Positions 1-8,478 are shown, numbered from the stretch's first letter. The stretch: DNA of 64,000 nt from Bacillus testis (GCF_001243895.1 NZ_LN851186.1:878249-942248), one strand, 5' to 3'. The notes: generated from the letters alone by a model not told the origin. Numbers and translations are program-made.

Positions 1-66
1 GAGGACGATGCACATTGCTGATACCGAGTATTTGTGACGGTTATTTCGAATCACTTTTACTTTCGT
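1..66 (-). CDS. IS3-family transposase OrfB, N-terminal fragment cut by window edge
   Basis: On the minus strand the last bases of the IS3 OrfA gene are overlapped, in the -1 frame, by an open frame reading KVKVIRNNRHKYSVSAMC. This resembles the start of OrfB, the DDE catalytic subunit of IS3-family transposases. The DDE residues themselves would lie outside the window. The overlap with OrfA in the -1 frame fits the programmed frameshift that makes the OrfAB fusion in this family. I do not see a canonical A6G slippery run. Confidence 0.7.
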
Positions 67-344
67 CCCATGATCAGCGCGGCTTGCTTTAAAATGTCAT
101 TTTCCATTTGTAGCTGTTTCAGTTCTTTGCGTATCTTCATTAATTCAGTTTGTTCAGGTGTACGATTGTCTGCTTCCTTAAAGGAACCAGCCGTTCTGCT
201 TTGCTTCACCCACTTATCTAGGGCAGACGGGGTTAGCTCATATTCAGTGATAATCTCTTTTCGTGGTTTTCCATTCTCATATAGTAATACAATTTGTTTC
301 TTGAAATCTTCGGTAAATGTTCGTCTCGATCTGGTCATATACAA
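57..344 (-). CDS. IS3-family transposase OrfA (helix-turn-helix subunit)
   Basis: This 95-residue protein begins MTRSRRTFTEDFKKQIV after two leading residues. It has the N-terminal helix-turn-helix of IS3-family OrfA proteins (roughly residues 8-50, including the KWVKQSR segment) and a C-terminal leucine-rich coiled coil (about residues 62-90). In the family, OrfA binds the terminal repeats and, by frameshifting, supplies the N-terminus of the OrfAB transposase. The length is normal for the family and the frame is intact. The element runs off the left edge of the window, so activity cannot be judged. Its outer end should lie near position 400, where the minus strand reads TGTCAAGTGAC, but no flanking duplication could be tested. 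Confidence 0.85.
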   Translation of the reverse strand: MYMTRSRRTFTEDFKKQIVLLYENGKPRKEIITEYELTPSALDKWVKQSRTAGSFKEADNRTPEQTELMKIRKELKQLQMENDILKQAALIMGRK

Positions 345-397
345 CGCTCCTTAACTAAATAGGTAATGGCAGACTTGTTAAATAGAGTGTTCACCCC

Positions 398-506
398 GTC
401 ACTTGACATGGAGCCTCTACTGGCATGGCTGAAAAGCCAGACTGCCAGTTTATCAAACTGGCAAGCCACGTCAGGCTACCATGCCAGAACCTCCATATAA
501 AGTGAC
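398..506. repeat. Nested 109-bp imperfect palindrome
   Basis: The outer arms GTCACT (398-403) and AGTGAC (501-506) enclose TGGCATGG (421-428) and CCATGCCA (479-486). These enclose a perfect 9-bp hairpin TGCCAGTTT/AAACTGGCA (443-451 and 455-463) with a 3-base loop. The whole stretch could fold into one long stem. It touches the presumed outer end of the IS3 element, so it could be a subterminal structure of that element or a separate palindromic insertion. Which one cannot be told from a single copy. Confidence 0.6.
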
Positions 507-598
507 TAGTACAGCTTTTTCCATCTTATAGGGAAGCTATACTCAAAATAAGGATTTTGTCCGCCACACCTTAATTTTTTTGTCCAGTTAAGTGTTGC

Positions 599-709
599 CT
601 ATCCATAATCGCATTTATATTCTGGACAACACAAAATATATTATTAGATAAAAAGCTAAAGAAAAAATATTCTTCTAAAGAAAATGGCGGAGTTAGAGGT
701 GAGCAATAA
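599..709 (+). pseudogene. 3' stub of a DUF969-family membrane protein gene
   Basis: The frame ending at TAA 707-709 reads back through LSIIAFIFWTTQNILLDKK and a lysine-rich tail. That is a last membrane segment followed by a charged cytoplasmic end, as at the C-terminus of DUF969 proteins. DUF969 normally sits immediately upstream of DUF979, and here the stub's stop codon overlaps the DUF979 start (TAATG), the usual coupling of the pair. Upstream of about position 600 the frame is soon blocked and the DNA is unrelated (IS end and palindrome). About 85% of the gene is therefore missing. Assignment rests on position and membrane-segment character; the similarity itself is inferred. Confidence 0.55.
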
Positions 710-1638
710 TGGATACAGCACAAATCTCTAATATTTTATTAGAAATATTTTATACGATGATCGGTTTGTTCATGGGGATTACGATGATATTTACCTTAAA
801 AGATAAAAACCATAAAACAAGAATTGGTACAGCATTGTTTTGGGGGATCGTAGCAGTCGTTTTCATATTAGGAAACTATATTCCAAGTACAATAGTGGGT
901 TTATTAGTGGTTGGGATAGCCATTTTATCAGCTACAAAGCAAATAAATATGGGAACGTTAAAACAATTAGATGAAACATTTGCAACGTTAAAAGCTGATA
1001 AATTAGGGTTGAAAATATTCGTCCCTTCTCTGTCAATTGCACTAATAGCCATGCTTGTGGCATCTTTTACAAGTTTTCCAGGAACCGTTGCTATCGGTAT
1101 GGCAACAGTATGTGCTTTAGTACTAACATTTGTCTTAACTAAAGCGACGCCAAAAGAGCTATTAGAAGATACACATAGAACCTATCAATCTATAGGATCA
1201 TTTGCGATTCTGCCTCAATTACTAGCTTCCTTAGGTGTATTATTTACCACAGCAGGAGTAGGCGATAAAATAGCTTCCATAATATCAACTGTTATACCTA
1301 CAGGTAATGAATTTATAGGTGTAGCTACTTATTGCATCGGGATGGCCTTATTTACAATTATAATGGGTAATGCATTTGCAGCATTTGCGGTTATAACTGC
1401 AGGAATTGGTGTACCGTTTGTTTTTGCTATAGGAGGAGACCCTTTAATCTGTGGTACCCTTGCATTGACAGCAGGATACTGTGGGACGTTGTTAACACCT
1501 ATGGCTGCTAACTTTAATATGCTTCCGGCAGCATTACTTGACCTAAAAGATAAAAATTCAGTCATAAAGGTACAAGCTCCTTTAGCCCTAACATTATTAG
1601 TTGTTCATATATTCTTAATGTATATTTTAGGATTTTAA
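709..1638 (+). CDS. DUF979 family multi-pass membrane protein
   Basis: This is a 309-residue, strongly hydrophobic protein with about nine or ten predicted membrane segments and few charged loops. It matches DUF979 in its N-terminal pattern (MIGLFMGITMIFTLKDKNH) and in the glycine-rich C-terminal segments (GYCGTLLTPMAANFNMLPA). DUF969 and DUF979 proteins usually occur as a pair next to pyroglutamyl peptidase, and a transport role for a pyroglutamate-related compound is commonly supposed but not established. Here the DUF969 partner is broken, so the pair may be non-functional unless a partner is encoded elsewhere. The start is set by GAGGTGAG (696-703) and the TAATG overlap with the upstream stub. 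Confidence 0.8.
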   Translation: MDTAQISNILLEIFYTMIGLFMGITMIFTLKDKNHKTRIGTALFWGIVAVVFILGNYIPSTIVGLLVVGIAILSATKQINMGTLKQLDETFATLKADKLGLKIFVPSLSIALIAMLVASFTSFPGTVAIGMATVCALVLTFVLTKATPKELLEDTHRTYQSIGSFAILPQLLASLGVLFTTAGVGDKIASIISTVIPTGNEFIGVATYCIGMALFTIIMGNAFAAFAVITAGIGVPFVFAIGGDPLICGTLALTAGYCGTLLTPMAANFNMLPAALLDLKDKNSVIKVQAPLALTLLVVHIFLMYILGF

Positions 1639-1731
1639 AATCAACAAGGCTTGAGTTTCTACTTATGTATCTACGTTTGTGCTGCTAGTGCTTAGAAACG
1701 GGATAAAACATTTCAATAGGAGAGACAAACA

Positions 1732-2373
1732 ATGAAAGTATTATTAACAGGATTTGACGCATTCGGTGGGGAGCCAGTAAATCCAGCGGAAGAAGCTGTT
1801 AAAATGGTAAGTGACAATATTAATGGGGCTGAGGTTATTAAAGTAATTATCCCTACAGTTCAAACTAAATCCGTTAAAGCAATCGAGAATGCGATCGAAA
1901 AACACAATCCGGATATCGTAATATCTGTAGGCCAAGCTGGAGGAAGATATGACATTACTCCTGAAAGAGTGGCGATCAATCTGGATGATTTTAGAATAAC
2001 AGATAATGAAGGGAACCAACCAATCGATGCAGTCATCCAATCAGATGGCCAACCAGCATATTTCTCGAATTTGCCAGTAAAAGCGATGGTCAAACACATG
2101 AATGAACATAACATACCAGCAACGTTATCCAATACGGCAGGAACATTCGTATGTAACCATGTAATGTACGGAATCCTTTACATGATCGATAAGAAATACC
2201 CTCATATAAAAGGCGGTTTTATACACATTCCTTATATGACTTCGCAAGTGATGAATAAGAAGAATACCCCATTTATGTCATTGAATGATATCGTTAAAGG
2301 CTTAGAGCTTGCTATTGAAGCTTGTGTTATTTATGACAAAGATATCAAAGCGATAGGCGGAGAAATTTGCTAA
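1732..2373 (+). CDS. pcp: Pyrrolidone-carboxylate peptidase (pyroglutamyl peptidase I)
   Basis: This cytoplasmic cysteine peptidase (family C15) removes N-terminal pyroglutamate from peptides. The protein is 213 residues, the family's usual length. The N-terminal [15 protein letters not shown] signature is present, and the catalytic triad is visible as Glu78 (TPERVA), Cys141 (TFVCNHVMY) and His165 (FIHIPYM). The start has a good ribosome site (AGGAGAGA). The gene overlaps the next one by one base (TAATG), so pcp and the cyclotransferase gene are probably translationally coupled and share a transcript with DUF979. Confidence 0.95.
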   Translation: MKVLLTGFDAFGGEPVNPAEEAVKMVSDNINGAEVIKVIIPTVQTKSVKAIENAIEKHNPDIVISVGQAGGRYDITPERVAINLDDFRITDNEGNQPIDAVIQSDGQPAYFSNLPVKAMVKHMNEHNIPATLSNTAGTFVCNHVMYGILYMIDKKYPHIKGGFIHIPYMTSQVMNKKNTPFMSLNDIVKGLELAIEACVIYDKDIKAIGGEIC

Positions 2374-2846
2374 TGAAAGGGATCAATCTTTTTGTTTATG
2401 GAAGTTTAAGAGAGGGCTTTTTTAACTATAATAAGTATTTAACTAATAAGGTCATTGAGAAAAAAGAGGCCAAGTTAAACAATATGAAATTACATCATTT
2501 GCCCTATAAAGGGTATCCTGCTATAACTTTTGGTGAAGATGTTGTAATGGGAGAAATAATGGTGCTAAGCGAAGACCATTATGAGGATGCAATGAAAGCC
2601 ATGGACGAAATGGAAGGGTTTATAAGTGAAAACAACCCGGAAAATGAATACCATAAAGTCATTATGGAAGTTGAAAACCTTCATACGAATAAAAAAGAAA
2701 AATGTTTTGTTTATTTCTATAATAAAGATAGAGATCCACTTTTTGATAGTAGGGCCATTTATATTCCCCATGGCGATTGGAAAGAATATATGATAGGCGG
2801 TAATCTAAAAAAAGGCTTATCTTACAAACTCTTAGAAGCTCAGTGA
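2373..2846 (+). CDS. Gamma-glutamylcyclotransferase (AIG2-like) family protein
   Basis: This is a 157-residue GGCT/AIG2-fold protein. The substrate-loop signature VYGSLREG lies at residues 8-15 and the probable catalytic acid is Glu81 in DEMEGF. Family members release 5-oxoproline (pyroglutamate) from gamma-glutamyl amines or peptides. The ATG at 2373, overlapping the pcp stop, is preferred over an upstream TTG because the family starts just before the VYG motif and GGCGGAG (2357-2363) is spaced for it. With pcp next to it, the operon encodes two enzymes that both yield pyroglutamate. The precise substrate is unknown. Confidence 0.85.
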   Translation: MKGINLFVYGSLREGFFNYNKYLTNKVIEKKEAKLNNMKLHHLPYKGYPAITFGEDVVMGEIMVLSEDHYEDAMKAMDEMEGFISENNPENEYHKVIMEVENLHTNKKEKCFVYFYNKDRDPLFDSRAIYIPHGDWKEYMIGGNLKKGLSYKLLEAQ

Positions 2847-3356
2847 AGATTAAAATGGGGACAGCGAAAAATAGAACGCAAGAATTACCCTGCTATATGT
2901 GACGAAAAAATGAAATTCGCTCCCTAAAAAATTCCCCATCGACACCAACCCGAGTTCTTATGATTGTTTGATTGCCCACTAGATTTCTTGTCCTCACTCA
3001 AGTGATTGGGCAGAATTCTTAGCGCCAGTTGAACGGAATAAATAAATATAAAAGGCGGTCCTATATGCTAAGGACCGCCTTTTATACTATGGAATGGGAG
3101 TGCTTAGGCAGCAATAGATTTTTTCTGGTATATGGTGTATATCTGTCCCTATATATAGAACTGGATATTGCAAGCCTGCCTGATAGATGCCCATTGTTTC
3201 GTTTGGAAAGTGTGGCAGAACAAACGTACATATTTCAATATATAGTCTTTTGCCTTTCCTCTTCCTGATAGGCTCACATATATATACATTACATATGGGA
3301 CAAGAATGCTAATGGCTGATTCCATAACTGCCCAAAGGAAAGGAGTGACGTCGTTT
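2847..3356. other. Intergenic region between the pcp operon and the ArsB-like gene
   Basis: These 510 bases hold no convincing gene. They contain one terminator hairpin (3051-3082). The A/T-rich stretch after it is presumably the leader of the downstream transporter. A 79-codon frame at 3029-3268 spans the terminator hairpin and has no ribosome site, so it is not called. Confidence 0.5.
3051..3086 (+). terminator. Rho-independent terminator of the pcp operon
   Basis: A perfect 12-bp stem AAAGGCGGTCCT/AGGACCGCCTTT (3051-3062 and 3071-3082) has an 8-base loop and a weak T tail. It is about 200 bases after the cyclotransferase gene. Confidence 0.7.
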
Positions 3357-4715
3357 ATGGACATTTACATTATATGGCCGGTATTTGTGTTTATAGCAAC
3401 TTTGGTCGTTATTTTTTGGAGGCCGAAAAACATTAATGAAGCATGGCCGGCGTCAATCGGTGCCAGTCTTATTCTTTTGACAGGCATCGTTTCAAAAGAA
3501 AATATTATCAGTATTATCCATAATATAGGAGGAGCTTCTATAACAATCATGGCCACTATGGTTATGGCGGTCATACTAGAAAGTTTTGGCTTTTTTCACT
3601 GGGTGGCAGCAAGACTGGTGACAATGTCAAAAGGGTCGGGTTATCGGCTTTACTGGCTGATCCAATTGATGTGTTTTCTAATGACCTTATTATTCAATAA
3701 TGATGGAAGCATTTTGATCACCACCCCTATTCTTATTTTACTCCTCAGAAATCTTCGTCTGAAAACCCATCAAAAGATACCTTATTTACTAAGCGGCGCA
3801 CTTATTGCTACTGCGTCCAGCGCTCCAATCGGGGTCAGTAATATCGTTAATTTAATTGCTCTAAAAATTATAGATATGAGTCTCTATATGCACACAGCTA
3901 TGATGTTCATACCTGCTTCCATGGGTTTGCTCTTTATGTCTGGACTGATGTTTCTGCTCATAAAGCCTAAGCTTCCCAAGAAGTTGCCGGAAGTTAGCTA
4001 TGATATGGAACATTTCTTTTTTATTAAAAACTTTCATCCATTAAAGGGGCAGCTCTCTGTAGAAACAAAACGGCAAAGGACCAAATTCATGCTGAAGGTA
4101 TTGCTGTTCGTCTTTGTAATTCGCTGCCTCCTTTTTGTCGCTTCCTTTCTCTCCATTCCTATCGAACTAGTCGCAGTGCTAGGCTCTATCGTATTGCTTG
4201 CTGTCCGCTGGCATTATCTTCGCAAGAATCCTTTAGACATACTGAAGAAGATTCCTTGGCACATTCTTATATTTGCTTTCTCGATGTATGTCATCATTTA
4301 CGGCCTCAACAATGCAGGACTGACGGATTTGCTAGTTAAGTTATGCGAACCAATCGTTAATCAAGGTTTAATGCATGCCAGCTTAGCAATGGGAGGCTTA
4401 GTGTCTGTTCTGTCAAATCTATTCAATAATCATCCGGCTTTGATGATTGGGACGATTACATTGACAGAGATGGGATTGGACCCTTTAACTCTAAAAACCA
4501 TTTATTTAGCCAATATCATCGGCAGCGACATTGGCTCTCTATTGCTGCCAATCGGTACATTAGCCTCCTTGATATGGATGCATATCCTAAAGCAAAACAA
4601 AGTGAGGGTGACATGGAAGGATTATTTAAGCTTAAGTATCATTGTCATTCCGCTTACTGCTATTCTTACTTTATATTTATTGTTCTATTGGGTGCAGTTG
4701 ATTTTTTCGCAATAG
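3357..4715 (+). CDS. ArsB/NhaD-superfamily (ion transporter) membrane protein, YdfA-like
   Basis: The product is 452 residues with about 10-12 membrane segments. Its layout is that of the ArsB branch of the ion-transporter superfamily, with paired re-entrant motifs NNDGSILITTP and SNLFNNHPALMIGT and a polar loop in the middle (about residues 205-245). Family members expel arsenite/antimonite or exchange Na+ or organic anions; B. subtilis YdfA is a similar protein. No arsR, arsC or metal-responsive site is nearby, so arsenite specificity is unproven. The start at 3357 is chosen because AAAGGAGTGA (3339-3348) precedes it; the longer frame from 3306 has no ribosome site. Confidence 0.8.
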   Translation: MDIYIIWPVFVFIATLVVIFWRPKNINEAWPASIGASLILLTGIVSKENIISIIHNIGGASITIMATMVMAVILESFGFFHWVAARLVTMSKGSGYRLYWLIQLMCFLMTLLFNNDGSILITTPILILLLRNLRLKTHQKIPYLLSGALIATASSAPIGVSNIVNLIALKIIDMSLYMHTAMMFIPASMGLLFMSGLMFLLIKPKLPKKLPEVSYDMEHFFFIKNFHPLKGQLSVETKRQRTKFMLKVLLFVFVIRCLLFVASFLSIPIELVAVLGSIVLLAVRWHYLRKNPLDILKKIPWHILIFAFSMYVIIYGLNNAGLTDLLVKLCEPIVNQGLMHASLAMGGLVSVLSNLFNNHPALMIGTITLTEMGLDPLTLKTIYLANIIGSDIGSLLLPIGTLASLIWMHILKQNKVRVTWKDYLSLSIIVIPLTAILTLYLLFYWVQLIFSQ

Positions 4716-4732
4716 AAGAGATAGATGCAAAT

Positions 4733-4758
4733 ATCTCCCAGCCTAAAGGTTGGGAGAT
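4733..4758 (+). terminator. Terminator after the ArsB-like gene
   Basis: The stem ATCTCCCAGCC/GGTTGGGAGAT has a TAAA loop and lies just past the stop codon. The following T run is short. Confidence 0.65.
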
Positions 4759-4960
4759 TTAATGGTTTAAAAGCTTCCTATCTGTTTCTACCCATGTGCA
4801 TGATTGCCGTCATGCCAAATGACAGAACGCAGATATCGGTGTATGCCTATGAAAGGCAGTTCGATTGTTTCAAAAATGATCACATAGAATTTTAGATGTG
4901 AACAATGTGTGAACTGTGAATAAAAAAAGGTGGATTAGTGAACTTTTTCGCAAAATGATA

Positions 4961-4989
4961 TTGCTTTTTATATAGGGCAGAGATATAAT
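4961..4989 (+). promoter_or_regulatory. Sigma-A promoter of the tRNA-Gly gene
   Basis: TTGCTT (4961-4966) and TATAAT (4984-4989) are separated by 17 bases. Transcription would begin near 4996, about 38 bases before the tRNA. Confidence 0.75.
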
Positions 4990-5033
4990 AATTTCTGTTG
5001 AAAAAATACAAAGTTCGACAAAAACTGAATCAT

Positions 5034-5107
5034 GCGGGTGTAGTTTAGTGGTAAAACCTCAGCCTTCCAAGCTGATGATGAGGGTTCGATTCCCTTCACC
5101 CGCTCCA
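5034..5107 (+). tRNA. tRNA-Gly (anticodon TCC)
   Basis: This is a 74-base cloverleaf with a 7-bp acceptor stem GCGGGTG/CACCCGC, a D-loop with AGTGGTAAAA, an anticodon loop CTTCCAA (anticodon TCC at 5066-5068), a T-arm with GGTTCGATTCC and an encoded CCA end. A tRNA-Gly gene beside queG is also found in B. subtilis. Confidence 0.97.
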
Positions 5108-5119
5108 TACATAGCTACT

Positions 5120-5166
5120 AACGCAGTGTTTCGTTACATAGGAGAACGAAGCATTGCGTTTTTTAT
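5120..5166 (+). terminator. Terminator of the tRNA-Gly transcript
   Basis: The 16-bp stem (5120-5135 with 5145-5160) contains G-U pairs and is followed by TTTTTT. Confidence 0.85.
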
Positions 5167-5255
5167 TATGTTCTGCGGCTATTTTTGATTGAAGCTGTAT
5201 AATCATGCTATGATTTGCTAATGGATAGAGATTTACCGTGAAAGGGGAGGACCAC

Positions 5256-6383
5256 GTGGATTATACACAATTGAAACAGGATTTAATTTCTTACAGTAAA
5301 GAAATCGGCATCGACAAAATAGGGTTTGCCTCGTCTGATCCTTTTACGGAGTTAAAGGACCGTTTGATTCGCCAACAAGAGCTTAACTACCACTCAGGCT
5401 TTGAAGAGCCTGATATCGATAAACGTACAGATCCCGCAAGGTTATTCGAAAAACCGCGAAGTATTGTAGCGATTGCCTTAGCGTATCCATCGAAAATGAA
5501 GGATCATATACAAGGGAAAAAAGGGGAACGAAGAGGTATTTTCTGCCGTGCTTCCTGGGGTGTCGACTATCATATCCTGCTGAGGGAAAAATTAAAGATG
5601 CTGGAGGATTACTTGGCTCAGCGGGTACCGGAAGTACGTACCCTGTCGATGGTGGATACGGGCGAATTGTCCGATCGTGCTGTTGCCGAGCGGGCCGGGA
5701 TCGGCTGGAGTGCTAAAAACTGTGCCATTATTACGCCGGAATTTGGCTCGTATGTATATTTGGGGGAAATGATCACGAATATACCGTTTGAACCGGATGA
5801 GCCGTTGGAAGACCAGTGTGGCAGTTGCACAAAATGCCTTGATATCTGTCCGACTGGCGCTTTGGTGAGCGGTGGGCAGATTAATGCTAAACGCTGCATT
5901 GCTTTCCTGACACAGACCAAAGAACCCTTGCCTGAAGAATTTCGCAAAAAAATTGGGAACCGCGTATATGGATGCGACAGTTGCCAGACGATCTGCCCTA
6001 AAAATAAGGGGATGGATTTCCATCTTCATGAACGGATGGAACCGGAGCCTGAATTGGCTAAGCCTCTCCTTACACCGATTCTCCATATGAGCAATCGCCA
6101 GTTCAAGGAAACATTCGGCCATGTATCCGGCGCATGGCGGGGGAAGAAGCCAATTCAGCGCAATGCCATCATCGCGTTGGCGCATTTTAAGGAAGAATCG
6201 GCACTTGGGGATTTAATAGAGGTATTGCAAAAAGATGCCCGGCCTGATATCCGCGGAATAGCGGCTTGGGCGATAGGCAAAATCGGTGTAGAAGAGGGAT
6301 ATCAAGCGCTGCGGGCGGCCCTTGAAACAGAAAGCGATGAATATGCATGTGAGGAAATAAAGAAAGCCTTAGAGCAACAGTGA
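5256..6383 (+). CDS. queG: Epoxyqueuosine reductase
   Basis: QueG carries out the last step of queuosine synthesis, reducing epoxyqueuosine to queuosine in the tRNA wobble position with cobalamin and two 4Fe-4S clusters. The 375-residue product shows ferredoxin motifs CGSCTKCLDIC (Cys188, 191, 194, 198) and C214 with GCDSCQTIC (Cys240, 243, 247), the catalytic-acid region SMVDTGELSD, and a C-terminal HEAT-type repeat (about residues 290-375). GTG at 5256 is chosen because GGGGAGG ends six bases upstream; an upstream in-frame GTG (5238) lacks a site. Known as yhbA in B. subtilis, where it also precedes yhbB and trmL. Confidence 0.95.
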   Translation: MDYTQLKQDLISYSKEIGIDKIGFASSDPFTELKDRLIRQQELNYHSGFEEPDIDKRTDPARLFEKPRSIVAIALAYPSKMKDHIQGKKGERRGIFCRASWGVDYHILLREKLKMLEDYLAQRVPEVRTLSMVDTGELSDRAVAERAGIGWSAKNCAIITPEFGSYVYLGEMITNIPFEPDEPLEDQCGSCTKCLDICPTGALVSGGQINAKRCIAFLTQTKEPLPEEFRKKIGNRVYGCDSCQTICPKNKGMDFHLHERMEPEPELAKPLLTPILHMSNRQFKETFGHVSGAWRGKKPIQRNAIIALAHFKEESALGDLIEVLQKDARPDIRGIAAWAIGKIGVEEGYQALRAALETESDEYACEEIKKALEQQ

Positions 6384-6440
6384 TGACTGTTGCTTATTTT
6401 TGGGCCTGTTCTTACTCCTGCTTCAAAACGAATTCGAAGA

Positions 6441-6500
6441 AGGATAAGTGGGAGATCAAACGCTAGTAAGAACACTCCGCCAATCAAAGTTTTACTTTAT
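6441..6500 (+). repeat. Intergenic hairpin-repeat family, copy A (internally deleted)
   Basis: It shares GGATAAG(T/C)GGGAGATCAA and GTAAG-ACTC with copy C (28593-28690), and the 3' tail CC(A/G)ATYAAAGTTTTRYTTTAT with copy B (9035-9130). The central hairpin present in B and C is missing. Confidence 0.6.
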
Positions 6501-6542
6501 CCATTTCCTTCATATAAGTGTAGGGAAGGGAGAGGGAAGCTT

Positions 6543-7397
6543 TTGAAAAGAGAATTGCGTCAATTATTGCAACAAAAATGCAATAGCTTGGTCAATGAAG
6601 AACAGCTTGGGGACTCTCCGCATCGAAAGCAGAGAGTTTGGCAGCAACGCGAAGCGAAGCTTTTGTCTATCCGCTGCAGAGCAAAAATTGAAAGCATACA
6701 GGATGGAGATCGTGGCAGAGAAGCTTATTATCGCACGAGATGGCAGTATTTCCTTAAGCATCATGATCATTTTTATATCGAGGAAAAAGCGGGAATAGAA
6801 CGGGCGATCCTTGCGGAAGACGATTGTCTGATTGAGGTGCCAATTGAAAAAATGGCGATTGATGAGGATTTTACATTCGATGCACAAAATGGCTTGAAGA
6901 GGCTGGCTTTTCGTTATGACCGGTTAAAGGCTGTGCAGTATGCCGAAACATGGTGGGACAGCTATAATCCCGATTATCAGTATTTCGAGGTCGATTGCAC
7001 AAATTATATCTCTCAATGTCTTCATGCCGGCGGGGCTCCGATGAGAGGGATGGGCAATCGTTCGACTGGCTGGTGGTATACAGGTTCTTCCTGGAGCTAC
7101 AGCTGGTCAGTCGCCCATGCGCTGAATCTGTATTTAGAGCACAGCACAATCGGGCTGCGAGCCGAACGTGTTTCCTCACCCGAGGAATTAATGCTTGGCG
7201 ATATTATCTGTTATGATTTTGAGGGTGACGGCAGGTTCAATCATAACACGATCGTGACGGGAAAAGATGGGGCAGGCATGCCGTTGGTAAATGCCCATAC
7301 AACCGACAGCCGGATGCGCTATTGGTCGTATGAGGATTCCACTGCTTATACGCCAAATATCCAATACCGGTTTTACCACATCTTAGACGATGAATAG
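6543..7397 (+). CDS. yhbB: Amidase-domain (Amidase_6 / YhbB-like) protein
   Basis: The 284-residue protein has a C-terminal putative amidase domain (about residues 125-284) of the NlpC/P60-like fold. The likely nucleophile is Cys in VDCTNYISQ and the His candidates are in GRFNHNTIVTG and NAHTTD. The N-terminal 120 residues are highly charged and may act as a linker or binding region. No signal peptide is seen, as for B. subtilis YhbB, which occupies the same position between queG and trmL. TTG at 6543 follows GGGAGAGGG; the longer frame from 6390 reads through an intergenic repeat. The substrate is unknown, but a peptidoglycan or spore-related amide is plausible. Confidence 0.85.
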   Translation: MKRELRQLLQQKCNSLVNEEQLGDSPHRKQRVWQQREAKLLSIRCRAKIESIQDGDRGREAYYRTRWQYFLKHHDHFYIEEKAGIERAILAEDDCLIEVPIEKMAIDEDFTFDAQNGLKRLAFRYDRLKAVQYAETWWDSYNPDYQYFEVDCTNYISQCLHAGGAPMRGMGNRSTGWWYTGSSWSYSWSVAHALNLYLEHSTIGLRAERVSSPEELMLGDIICYDFEGDGRFNHNTIVTGKDGAGMPLVNAHTTDSRMRYWSYEDSTAYTPNIQYRFYHILDDE

Positions 7398-7468
7398 GAC
7401 CCCTTGTTAAAAGCATGCTATAATAGAAAGATATGAAATTTGAAGTAATTTTTAGAGGTGAATAAAAG

Positions 7469-7942
7469 GTGGCAATACATGTAGTTCTATATCAACCAGA
7501 GATTCCGGCTAATACGGGAAATATCGCAAGGACTTGTGCAGGAACGGACACAACGCTCCATCTGATCCGTCCGCTTGGCTTTTCGACCGATGACAAAATG
7601 CTAAAGCGCGCAGGATTGGATTATTGGGAGCATGTTAAGATTTTTTACTATGACAGTATAGATGAATTCTTTGAGAAAACAAAGGGTGGAGAGTATTTCT
7701 TCATTACGAAATTCGGCAAAAAAACGTTTACGACCTTCGACTATAGCGATGTGTCCAAAGATTATTATTTCATTTTTGGACGGGAGACAAAGGGATTGCC
7801 GAAAGAAATTATTGAACAGAACATGGATACATGCTTGCGCATCCCAATGAACGACAATATCCGCTCCTTGAATCTGTCCAACACAGCGGCCATCCTGATC
7901 TATGAAGCACTGCGCCAGCAGAATTATATTCACTTGCATTAA
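7469..7942 (+). CDS. trmL: tRNA (cytidine/uridine(34)-2'-O)-methyltransferase
   Basis: TrmL (CspR in B. subtilis) methylates the ribose of the wobble nucleotide in certain leucine tRNAs. It is a SPOUT-class enzyme with a deep trefoil knot. The 157-residue product has the N-terminal LYQPEIPANTGNIART signature, the FGRETKGLP SAM-binding loop (about residues 98-106) and the C-terminal IRSLNLSNTAAI knot motif. The GTG start follows GAGGTGA with nine bases of spacing. Length is standard. The stop codon overlaps the downstream terminator stem. Confidence 0.95.
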   Translation: MAIHVVLYQPEIPANTGNIARTCAGTDTTLHLIRPLGFSTDDKMLKRAGLDYWEHVKIFYYDSIDEFFEKTKGGEYFFITKFGKKTFTTFDYSDVSKDYYFIFGRETKGLPKEIIEQNMDTCLRIPMNDNIRSLNLSNTAAILIYEALRQQNYIHLH

Positions 7943-7967
7943 CCTGGGCGATAAGCTCAGGTTTTTT
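7941..7967 (+). terminator. Terminator of trmL
   Basis: The 9-bp stem AACCTGGGC/GCTCAGGTT has a GATAA loop and is followed by TTTTT. Confidence 0.85.
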
Positions 7968-8064
7968 CTTATATGCGTTTGTTTCAGGGGGCGGGCCATT
8001 TAAGGGAATAGAAGTCCCGATCAGAGAAACAATAATGATATCTTTCAAAAAAAGGAGGATTTCG

Positions 8065-8478
8065 TTGATTACTGTCGGAGATGTTATGAGTAATCCAGTG
8101 ATTTATTGCACTACGCTGGATAATGTATATGAAGCTGCACTTCTGATGAAAGACCACGGAATCGGTGCAGTCCCTGTTTATGAGGATGGCTCACTGATCG
8201 GCATCATTACGGACCGGGATATTGCCATTCGGGGTGTAGGAAGTAAACATCCAGGTTCAACTAAAGTGACTGATATCATGAGCGAGGGAATGGCAACTAT
8301 TTCGTCGGGTGAGTCATTGGATGAAGCAGCATCCTTAATGGCCTCTAGGCAGGTAAGAAGGCTCCCGGTTATTGAAAATGGAGAATGCGTCGGCATACTT
8401 TCGCTTGGTGATCTTGCCCGCCATATGGACGGCTCTGCAACAACAGCCGGGGTTTTAAAGGATATATCACAATCATAA
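8065..8478 (+). CDS. CBS-domain pair protein (YhcV-like)
   Basis: The 137-residue protein consists of two CBS domains (about residues 7-62 and 72-128), including the GTVT-like turns GIITDRDIAIRG and GILSLGDLARHM. CBS pairs bind adenosine nucleotides (AMP, ATP, NAD, c-di-AMP) and act as energy or nucleotide sensors, but no catalytic domain is attached, so the ligand and partner are unknown. The start is TTG at 8065, six bases after AAAGGAGG; the upstream ATG at 8035 has no ribosome site and would put the Shine-Dalgarno inside the gene. Confidence 0.85.
   Translation: MITVGDVMSNPVIYCTTLDNVYEAALLMKDHGIGAVPVYEDGSLIGIITDRDIAIRGVGSKHPGSTKVTDIMSEGMATISSGESLDEAASLMASRQVRRLPVIENGECVGILSLGDLARHMDGSATTAGVLKDISQS

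Noticed and set aside
3029-3268. 79-codon plus-strand frame
   Set aside because: It spans the pcp-operon terminator hairpin and has no start signal.
3306-3356. Longer N-terminus for the ArsB-like protein
   Set aside because: The extension is hydrophilic, has no ribosome site and contains the real AAAGGAGTGA site.
5592-6185. 197-codon open frame on the minus strand
   Set aside because: It lies wholly antisense within queG, has no ribosome site, and its product has no family character; it mirrors queG codon usage.
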